A stretch of DNA of 20,615 nt from an uncultured Bacilli bacterium (lineage in GTDB: Bacteria > Bacillota_I > Bacilli_A > RF39 > UBA660), in contig CAKOQM010000023.1 of NCBI GenBank assembly GCA_934101275.1, forward strand, positions 1 to 20,615. The letters are read 5' to 3'. Each line of letters starts with the position of its first letter. Within the stretch, counting starts at the first letter, position 1. This document shows positions 7,393 through 13,665 of the stretch, in pieces. The position numbers and the translations under genes are program-made. The notes under the pieces are model-generated. The model worked only from the letters and a program-made list of their open reading frames with translations. It was not told where the DNA came from and did no database searches.

Positions 7393-8361
7393 ATGCAAAG
7401 AAAAATCATATTCTTTTTGCTAATAGCGTTATTTCCTTTTTTTGTAAATGCTATAAGTAAATGTGAATATAGTACAGGTTCAAAAATGAATGATTCTTAT
7501 TCAGCAACGGTAATTGTAACAGAAAATCCTGGTGGACTTGGAACAAGTGTAAGCGGTACAATAAATTATTTTGCTAAAATAGATCTTAATACAAGTTCTT
7601 TTGTTACTGTTAAAAACTGGGGATTTAACCACAAAGAATGTTATAAATATGCTAATATTGCTACAGGCTTTGTAATAATTGATCAAATTTCAGATGTTGG
7701 AAAAACAAGTTATGAAATTTATGTGAGTGACGACAAAGATAGTTTGACAACTCATGGATATGGCATTATGACTTTATTAGGCTCTTCTTCAAATTCATCA
7801 AATAGTACGACAAAAGATAATACGGCAACAACGGATGACAAAAAAAATGAAAGTACAACAACGGATGATAAGAAAACAGAAGATAGTACATCAGGTGATA
7901 AAAAAACAGAGAGTACGACGACAGACGATGGGAAAACAGAAAGTAGTACTACAGGAGAAGAAGGTACAAACTATAACGTTAAAGATACAACGATCGGTGA
8001 AATTTGTAGTATGCCACAGTATCGTAAAATTGCTAAATTTTTAGGTTCGATTGTTAATTTTGCTAAATATGTCATTCCTATTGTGATTATTGCCTTTGGG
8101 GTTAAAGATTTGTATTCCGCTGTTATGGCCGCTAAAGATGACGCGATAAAAAAGGCTGCTAAATCCATTATGTTTCGTCTTGCTGCGGGTGTCTTTGTCT
8201 TCTTATTGCCAGGTCTTGTTCAATTTTTCTTTAATATGTTGAACGACTGGAGTGATTATAAAATTGATGTGTGCTGTTGCAGTGAATGTGTATTAAATTC
8301 AAATTGTGATGTAAATAGTTGTAATAGTAAATCTTGTAAGTTGGAAGGAATGAATAGTTAA
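7393..8361 (+). CDS. Pilin-anchored surface protein with Thr/Asp/Lys repeat linker and Cys-rich tail
   Basis: A 322-aa protein. The signal peptide (IIFFLLIALFPFFVNA) is followed by one Cys-x-Tyr ectodomain unit of about 100 residues (starting KCEYSTGS, with a second Cys in NHKECYKY). A low-complexity hydrophilic linker at about 137-195 is built from repeats of the type TTDDKKTES, then the pilin-like module: Cys before TM1, loop AAKDDAIKKAAKS, TM2. The tail carries eight cysteines within about 25 residues (DVCCCSEC and onward), many more than in its paralogues. The ATG at 7393 is chosen over TTG 7381 and GTG 7384, which fall in the ribosome site. It starts a three-gene unit; its stop overlaps the next start by one base (TAATG), implying translational coupling. 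Function beyond pilus subunit is unknown. Confidence 0.7.
   Translation: MQRKIIFFLLIALFPFFVNAISKCEYSTGSKMNDSYSATVIVTENPGGLGTSVSGTINYFAKIDLNTSSFVTVKNWGFNHKECYKYANIATGFVIIDQISDVGKTSYEIYVSDDKDSLTTHGYGIMTLLGSSSNSSNSTTKDNTATTDDKKNESTTTDDKKTEDSTSGDKKTESTTTDDGKTESSTTGEEGTNYNVKDTTIGEICSMPQYRKIAKFLGSIVNFAKYVIPIVIIAFGVKDLYSAVMAAKDDAIKKAAKSIMFRLAAGVFVFLLPGLVQFFFNMLNDWSDYKIDVCCCSECVLNSNCDVNSCNSKSCKLEGMNS
7828..7962 (+). repeat. Imperfect tandem repeat encoding Thr/Asp/Lys linker
   Basis: About four and a half imperfect units of roughly 27-33 bp, each encoding a variation of TTDDKKTES, inside the preceding coding sequence. Units are multiples of three, so changes in copy number would lengthen or shorten the stalk without breaking the frame. 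Confidence 0.7.
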
Positions 8362-9152
8362 TGAAAAAGAAAATTTTATTTTTAGTTGCTCTTTTCTCGA
8401 TAAATTTAATAAATGTAAGTGCAGCCTATTATTATGAAACAGACGATAAAGAGTATGCTCTTTGTACAAATTCGGATGATGATTGTATTAAAGTTGATAA
8501 AAATGCCGATGGTTTAACAACCGGTGGGGCGGTTGTTAAATATAATGATGTACAGTATAATTATAGTGAAGAAGCTCAGCAACGATATAATACTTCAACT
8601 TTTGGTAAAACTAGAATGTACTTTTATATGTCTGGGGATCGTTTTGTTTTATGTAAAAAAGTGGGTAGTTGTCAAACATTTACAAGAGAACAACTTGAAA
8701 AAAAATCAGCTTCTATATCTAACAAAAATCGTGTAGATATTTCACCTGATGAGATATATTATTATAATTCGTCTTATGAAAGCGGAAATTCGAATTCATC
8801 AGACAACAACAACGGTAATACAACTTTAACAGATGATACAGGTTATTGTACTAAATTAAAAGCACCGTTGGAATTTATTGGTAATATTGTTTTGATTTTT
8901 AAAATTATCATTCCTATTGTTATCATTATTTATGGTTCTCTTGACTTTTTTAGAGCGGTTACAGGAGCTAAGGATGATGAAATAAAAAAATCAGGAAGGG
9001 CTTTAGCTTTCCGCGTTGTTGCAGGAGTTGTCATATTTTTAATACCAACTTTAGTAAGTTTTGTATTTTCTTTAATAAGTGATTTTGCTAACATTAGAGG
9101 AACGTTCAATGCGTGTCAAAAATGTGTTTTAAATGTTAGACAATGTAAGTAG
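8361..9152 (+). CDS. Pilin-anchored surface protein with Tyr-rich ectodomain
   Basis: A 263-aa protein with a signal peptide (KKKILFLVALFSINLINVSA) and an ectodomain of about 135 residues that is rich in Tyr, Asp and Asn and unrelated by eye to those of the previous genes. Cysteines occur in LCTNSDDDC and LCKKVGSC. An Asn/Ser-rich linker leads to the pilin-like module: GYCTKLKAPLEFIG, TM1 (about 173-196), loop with TGAKDDEIKKSGR, TM2 (about 216-240), and a tail with CQKC and a final Cys near the C-terminus. A GGAAGGAA site lies about 11 nt upstream of the start. It is the middle gene of a tightly packed trio, with 7 nt to the next start, so the three products are probably made together. Specific function unknown. 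Confidence 0.7.
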   Translation: MKKKILFLVALFSINLINVSAAYYYETDDKEYALCTNSDDDCIKVDKNADGLTTGGAVVKYNDVQYNYSEEAQQRYNTSTFGKTRMYFYMSGDRFVLCKKVGSCQTFTREQLEKKSASISNKNRVDISPDEIYYYNSSYESGNSNSSDNNNGNTTLTDDTGYCTKLKAPLEFIGNIVLIFKIIIPIVIIIYGSLDFFRAVTGAKDDEIKKSGRALAFRVVAGVVIFLIPTLVSFVFSLISDFANIRGTFNACQKCVLNVRQCK

Positions 9153-9159
9153 GTGGAAA

Positions 9160-9657
9160 ATGAAATTTAGATTTTTATTAGTTAGTTTACTAAGTTTTTT
9201 TATAGGTGTTATGCCAACTTATGCTGTTGAGGTAACCACATTAGAAGCAGAAAATGGTGTTGTTGTGACATCAGAAACGAATGAAAGTAATGGTATTGTT
9301 TTGTTAGAAGGCGAAACAAAAACATCTACGACAGTTAATTACTGTGAAGGATTAAAACCAACATTTATGTTTATTGGACATATTATACGTCTTGCCAAAA
9401 TACTTATTCCTATTGTTATTATTCTCTTTGGAATGTATGACTTTTTTAGAGCTGTGACTGGATCAAAAGATGATGAAATTAAAAAGTCTGCTCGATCATT
9501 AATGTTTAGGGCGCTTGCTGGCGTATGTATTTTCTTTCTTCCTGCCATTATCGATTTTGTTTTTAGTCTAGTTGATGGCTGGAGTAACAGTGAGTATGAA
9601 TCAAACTATCAAAATTGTTTTAAATGTGTATGGGATGTTGGAAGTTGTACAAAATAA
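9160..9657 (+). CDS. Small signal-peptide-bearing VirB2-like pilin
   Basis: A 165-aa protein, the second shortest of the family. The signal peptide (residues 1-22, ending PTYA) is followed by only about 40 hydrophilic residues, then Cys62, TM1 (about 71-95), loop TGSKDDEIKKSARS, TM2 (about 116-138), and a tail with Cys153, Cys156 and Cys163. Its module is very close to that of the preceding gene (both read DFFRAVTG before KDDEIKKS). Because the ectodomain is so small, this could be an alternative main subunit. An earlier in-frame TTG at 9133 would overlap the upstream gene; the ATG at 9160 has an AGG(TGG) ribosome site at 9151-9156 and begins a proper signal peptide. Last gene of its unit. 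Confidence 0.72.
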   Translation: MKFRFLLVSLLSFFIGVMPTYAVEVTTLEAENGVVVTSETNESNGIVLLEGETKTSTTVNYCEGLKPTFMFIGHIIRLAKILIPIVIILFGMYDFFRAVTGSKDDEIKKSARSLMFRALAGVCIFFLPAIIDFVFSLVDGWSNSEYESNYQNCFKCVWDVGSCTK

Positions 9658-9684
9658 TGTAATTGTTAAAGATTACATTTTTTT
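9656..9684 (+). terminator. Terminator of the three-gene pilin unit
   Basis: AATGTAAT (9656-9663) pairs perfectly with ATTACATT (9672-9679), followed by a T run to 9684. It separates this unit from the engine operon. Confidence 0.8.
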
Positions 9685-9685
9685 C

Positions 9686-9714
9686 TTGTTATAAGGTATT
9701 ATTTCTAGTATAAT
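9686..9714 (+). promoter_or_regulatory. Promoter of the C39-like pilin/VirB6/PrgI/VirB4 operon
   Basis: TTGTTA at 9686-9691 and TATAAT at 9709-9714 with a 17-bp spacer, directly after the terminator T-run. The next clear terminator is at 15489, so this promoter probably drives all five genes. Confidence 0.6.
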
Positions 9715-9739
9715 TTATGTTGAAAACGAGCGTGAAATT

Positions 9740-10750
9740 ATGAAAAAAAAGTGGTATATATTGTTGATTTTATTTAGCTTATTTATTACCGTTCAAGTTG
9801 AGGCAAAGACATGTCAAAAAATAAAAACAAGTACGGTATATGCTTATTATAATGATGATTATAAAAGCGTAAAAGATGGAACTTGTAAAAATATGAGTCC
9901 AGCCGGCTATTTTCCTTTAGCTATGGCTTCTGTTTTAAAAAGTTATGGAATGGAATATACTCCAACAGAAATTTCTAGTTTTTTATGTGATAATTATGAA
10001 TCTGATTTAGAGAAGAATGATTACAGTAATATCAAAACGGCTACGGATTTTGCAAATGAATATGGTGTTGTTACAGAAACGATTTCAAATACAATGGCAG
10101 CTATCGATGATGCTCTTGATAATAATAAAAGTGTTCTAGCTTTTATAAATTCTAACAGTGAACGAGAAGCTTGTAAAAAGTTTTCAACAGAAGATCATGC
10201 TCTAGCTATTGTTATGAAAAAGAAAGATAGTGATGGGGTCAACCAATATTATGTAATTAATACTTTAATAAAAAACAAGGGACTTGAGACAAGCTCAGGA
10301 TGGTATAAACAATCAACAATAGAAAATTCAGTTATACCATGTAAGGGTTCTGAATGGATTTCGGTGGAACCTGATGATTGTGATGAGTTTGAAGATGGCT
10401 CAGATTCTAGTATTGAACCGGGTTTGAATATACCAACAGATAAGGAAGTAACATGTAAAAATATTTTCAAAAAAAATGGTAGCGATGAATTTAATGATTT
10501 TGGTCAATTTTTACAAGATTTATTTTTAGGTATCAAATTATTAGCACCGGCTATGGTTATCGTATTATCAACAATTGATTATATAAAAGCTATAGCAGCA
10601 GAAAATCAAGATGATGTAAAAAAAGCTAATCAACGAACAGTAAAAAGAGTTACAGCAGGCTTAATTATTTTCTTCATTCCATTTTTACTGGATATTTTAT
10701 TTAATTTGTTTGGTATTTATGATCTTTCTACTTGTGGTATTGGAAGTTAA
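9740..10750 (+). CDS. C39-peptidase-like (apparently inactive) domain on a pilin-like anchor
   Basis: A 336-aa secreted protein: signal peptide (residues 1-22), a papain-like C39-type domain (about 30-205), an acidic linker (PDDCDEFEDGSDSS), and a diverged pilin-like module (about 240-336: TM1, loop with ENQDDVKKANQRT, TM2, single tail Cys). In the peptidase family the nucleophile lies in a GCGP motif before a helix. Here the aligned stretch reads AGYFPLAMASVLKSYG, so Tyr57 (or Ala55, depending on alignment) replaces the Cys. The expected His is present in DHALAIV (His153), and an Asn is present in YYVINT (Asn174). Cys49 is nearby but eight residues early. I infer a non-catalytic binding domain. 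Its place as first gene of the VirB6/VirB4 operon suggests a dedicated component, perhaps a peptide- or wall-binding subunit. Confidence 0.68.
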   Translation: MKKKWYILLILFSLFITVQVEAKTCQKIKTSTVYAYYNDDYKSVKDGTCKNMSPAGYFPLAMASVLKSYGMEYTPTEISSFLCDNYESDLEKNDYSNIKTATDFANEYGVVTETISNTMAAIDDALDNNKSVLAFINSNSEREACKKFSTEDHALAIVMKKKDSDGVNQYYVINTLIKNKGLETSSGWYKQSTIENSVIPCKGSEWISVEPDDCDEFEDGSDSSIEPGLNIPTDKEVTCKNIFKKNGSDEFNDFGQFLQDLFLGIKLLAPAMVIVLSTIDYIKAIAAENQDDVKKANQRTVKRVTAGLIIFFIPFLLDILFNLFGIYDLSTCGIGS

Positions 10751-10764
10751 AAGGATGTGATAAT

Positions 10765-12783
10765 ATGTTTGATATGTTTTTAATAGGGTGGAATCCAATT
10801 GTTTCTTGGTTTAACAATACCATTCATCATTTTTTACTTTGGGTGGATGAAACTATTTACTGGTTTGCAGCGCAATGTTATCAACTTTTCATGAAACTAG
10901 CGACAGCCCAAATTTTTAAAGATAGTTTCTTTAATAATTTTGCAAGTCGTATTTACGCTCTTTTAGGCATTTTTATGTTATTTTATTTAGTTTATGCTCT
11001 TTTAAATGCTATAGTAGATCCAGATAAGTTAACAAAAGGAGATAAAAGTGCTGGTAAGGTTGCTGTTAATCTAGTCACATCTTTAGTCTTATTAGGCTTG
11101 CTTCCTAGTATTTTTACTTATGCGTATCGTATGCAAAATTTCATTTTGTCATCCAATTTATTAGGTGCAGTCATACTTGGATCGGATGTTGTCGATGTAT
11201 CAGATACTTCTAGTGATGAAAGCTATATGAGTTTCGGAGATTATGTGTCATTTACAGTTTTTAATGCTTTTGTGAATCCTGAAAATTTAAATCCTAAATT
11301 ATCTTTATGGGGTCCAAACATTGATTGGGATTACATCAAAAAAGGTATCTTAGAACGTGGTGAATGGGGAAATGTTACATTATTAACTAATGCCGTTTCT
11401 TCTGGGGCTGTTGTAGACGGTGAAAATGTGATAATTACTTATCATCCAATTATTTCTTCAGCTGCTGGTTGTTTTCTTATTTATGCTTTATTGTCATTTA
11501 CATTAGACTTAGGAGTTAGAGTTGTTAAGCTGGCTTTTTATCAGCTGTTGGCACCTATTCCGATTATTTTAAGGATTATTCCAAGTAAAAAAGGAACATT
11601 TGATAAATGGTTAAAACAAACAATTTCTGTGTATTGTGAAGTATTTATAAGAGTCGCTTTAATGTATATTGCTATTTATTTTATTAATGCAATTACTACA
11701 AATAATACTTTAATGGAATTGTGGACGGACAGTAGTACTGGAAAGTTGGCTTTAGCTGTTGTGATTATGGGTATATTTGTTTTTGTAAAACAAGCACCAA
11801 AAATTATTGGCGATGTTTTAGGTATCGAAACAGGAAACTTAAAACTTGGAATTACAAACAAATTGAAGGAAAGAGGTCCAATTGGCACAGTATTAAACAA
11901 AGGCATAGGTTCTGTATCAGGTTCATTAGGAGGACTGTCATCTGGTATTTTTGATAAAAATATAAATACTTGGGCAGCCATGCGTCAAGGTGCTGCGGCT
12001 GGATTTAAATCTGGTGGAGCTCAATTTGGCGCGCAACGAACAAAAACTTTTGAATCAGCTTATGGTTACGGTACGGAACAAGGTATTTTTGGCGGTCGAA
12101 GTATCGGTCAGAGACTAAATGATGCAAATAAAAACAATGTTATTAATGCATTAAATGAAAAAAGAAATAAAATTGTTCGTGATTACGAAGATACCGGTAA
12201 ATTCAAGTCAACGTTTCACGACAATATGAACAATGGAGTCAAATTTAAAATTTATTCGTCTAATATTCAACATGGTAAATATTCAAAAGATTTTCAAGCG
12301 GCCGATCAGGCAGCCAAAGATTATGCTCATCAAAAAGGTATAGCGTTTTCAGACGTAAGGGCTCAGGAGGTAAGAAAGAAATATTTAACAGACTTAATGA
12401 ATACTACAACTGATGAAAATAAAAAGCGGGCTATCAATTCTTCTTTAAATGCCGATGTTATGTATGATTTATGGAATCAAAAAGCTACATCTGAAGGCAT
12501 TGTCGGTCAATCATTAAATAGTTATGTAAATATGACAGATGCTCAAATAAATAGTTCTGGACTTGGAGTCGATGAAATTAATGAAATAAAAAAATACAAG
12601 AACAATTGGTTGAAAAATGCAAAAGATTATACTGAAAATCTTGCGGAAGGTAGTTATACTCGAAAAGCAGATGGCTCAAAAGATGAGTTATTTAATAAAG
12701 AATATGCTGAATCTAGCAATCCTGGTGAGGTTAAAAAGGAAAGCGATTCAGACTTATTGCGTAAGTTGTTGAAAAAACAATAG
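10765..12783 (+). CDS. TrbL/VirB6-like polytopic membrane protein with long soluble tail
   Basis: VirB6/TrbL proteins form the inner-membrane channel platform of type IV secretion systems. This 672-aa product has a hydrophobic N-terminal region and membrane segments at about 62-83, 99-121, 233-252, 294-311 and 328-346, the last followed by VKQAPKIIGDVLG. The remaining 320 or so residues are soluble, with Gly/Ser-rich stretches (SVSGSLGGLSSG, GGRSIGQRLN) and then charged, probably helical sequence. Segment layout and neighbours drive the call; no single motif proves it. ATG 10765 is preferred over TTG 10732 because an AAAGGATGTG ribosome site lies 9 nt upstream and the earlier start overlaps the previous gene. 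The operon continues 17 nt later with the PrgI-like gene. Confidence 0.75.
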   Translation: MFDMFLIGWNPIVSWFNNTIHHFLLWVDETIYWFAAQCYQLFMKLATAQIFKDSFFNNFASRIYALLGIFMLFYLVYALLNAIVDPDKLTKGDKSAGKVAVNLVTSLVLLGLLPSIFTYAYRMQNFILSSNLLGAVILGSDVVDVSDTSSDESYMSFGDYVSFTVFNAFVNPENLNPKLSLWGPNIDWDYIKKGILERGEWGNVTLLTNAVSSGAVVDGENVIITYHPIISSAAGCFLIYALLSFTLDLGVRVVKLAFYQLLAPIPIILRIIPSKKGTFDKWLKQTISVYCEVFIRVALMYIAIYFINAITTNNTLMELWTDSSTGKLALAVVIMGIFVFVKQAPKIIGDVLGIETGNLKLGITNKLKERGPIGTVLNKGIGSVSGSLGGLSSGIFDKNINTWAAMRQGAAAGFKSGGAQFGAQRTKTFESAYGYGTEQGIFGGRSIGQRLNDANKNNVINALNEKRNKIVRDYEDTGKFKSTFHDNMNNGVKFKIYSSNIQHGKYSKDFQAADQAAKDYAHQKGIAFSDVRAQEVRKKYLTDLMNTTTDENKKRAINSSLNADVMYDLWNQKATSEGIVGQSLNSYVNMTDAQINSSGLGVDEINEIKKYKNNWLKNAKDYTENLAEGSYTRKADGSKDELFNKEYAESSNPGEVKKESDSDLLRKLLKKQ

Positions 12784-12800
12784 AAAAGGGGTAAGAGAGA

Positions 12801-13109
12801 ATGAATCAATATTTGATACCTGCCAATACAAAGAAGTCAAAACTTATTCTTGGCTTCTTTACTTGGATTGATCTAGCAATATTTGGAACAGGTTGTAGTA
12901 TTACGTTAATATTATTATGGTTATTTCAAGGTATGAATTTTACGACAGCAATAATTATATTGTTACCTGCTTTGATATCGGGATTTTTAGTAATTCCGGT
13001 ACCAAATTACCATAATGTTTTACAATTGATTACTAATATTGTTACATTTACGCTAGGAAGAAAAAGGTATTATTGGAAAGGCTGGTGTATTAAAGATGGC
13101 GAAAGATAA
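12801..13109 (+). CDS. PrgI/VirB3-like small membrane protein
   Basis: A 102-aa protein with a short polar start (QYLIPANTKKSK), two closely spaced membrane segments (about 17-42 and 48-67), and a basic C-terminal end (LGRKRYYWKGW). This matches the PrgI family of Gram-positive conjugation systems, the counterpart of VirB3, which anchors the VirB4 ATPase to the membrane. The typical starting pattern of a few polar residues followed by the two-helix hairpin and a PVPNY-like stretch is present. An AAAGGGG ribosome site lies upstream. It overlaps the next gene by 14 nt, and a PrgI gene directly before VirB4 is the usual order. Confidence 0.8.
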   Translation: MNQYLIPANTKKSKLILGFFTWIDLAIFGTGCSITLILLWLFQGMNFTTAIIILLPALISGFLVIPVPNYHNVLQLITNIVTFTLGRKRYYWKGWCIKDGER

Positions 13110-13665
13110 AAAAGATGAAGTAGTAAGTAAGTGGTCAGAAGATTGGGTCCCACTTAAAAATATAATGAATGGTATGATCCAACTTGAAAATGGAGAATAT
13201 GTGACGGGTATTAAAATTGCCCCTAAAAATATTTTTATTTTAGATGCTGGAACAAGAAATAATGTTATTTATCAATTAAGAAATTTTTACAATGCTATTA
13301 ATTTTGAATTTTGGCTTGTTGTCGCGGATCGTCCTGTTGATATCAATGTATATTTATCACAATTGCAAATTTTATTTAATAAAACAAATAATCCAATAAC
13401 TCGTAAACTTGTTCAAGAGGATATTAATAAGGCTAATATGTTTATGAGTGCAGAATATAACGTTGTTGATACGGAATATTATATTTTATTTAAAGAAAAA
13501 AAAATGGATGTTATTCAAAAACGTCTTCATACTTTAATCAGTAATTTAGCTAATTGTGGATTAAACAGTCAACAAACAAGTAATAACGATTTAAGAATTA
13601 TTTTAGATAATTTCTTTAATGGTGGATCTGCAACAACTTTTAGTGGGATGGTAGGTGTACAATGA
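13096..13665 (+). CDS. VirB4 N-terminal domain as a separate protein
   Basis: A 189-aa soluble protein beginning KDEVVSKWSEDWVPLKNI. It resembles the N-terminal, non-ATPase part of VirB4/TraC-type proteins: an opening strand pattern with MIQLENGEYVTGIKIAPKNI, then helices with RNNVIYQLRNFYNAINFEFWLVV, and a C-terminal part with VIQKRLHTLISNLANCGL. No Walker motif is present. It ends in TGA at 13663-13665, overlapping the ATG of the ATPase gene by 4 nt (ATGA), so the two are very likely coupled and may assemble as one VirB4 unit. This is the only TGA stop seen among the complete genes here. The gene overlaps PrgI by 14 nt. The assignment rests mainly on position and length. Confidence 0.7.
   Translation: MAKDKKDEVVSKWSEDWVPLKNIMNGMIQLENGEYVTGIKIAPKNIFILDAGTRNNVIYQLRNFYNAINFEFWLVVADRPVDINVYLSQLQILFNKTNNPITRKLVQEDINKANMFMSAEYNVVDTEYYILFKEKKMDVIQKRLHTLISNLANCGLNSQQTSNNDLRIILDNFFNGGSATTFSGMVGVQ

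Noticed and set aside
11676..11981. 101-residue minus-strand frame inside the VirB6-like gene
   Set aside because: Antisense to a long membrane-protein gene, whose codon pattern creates such frames; no start signal.
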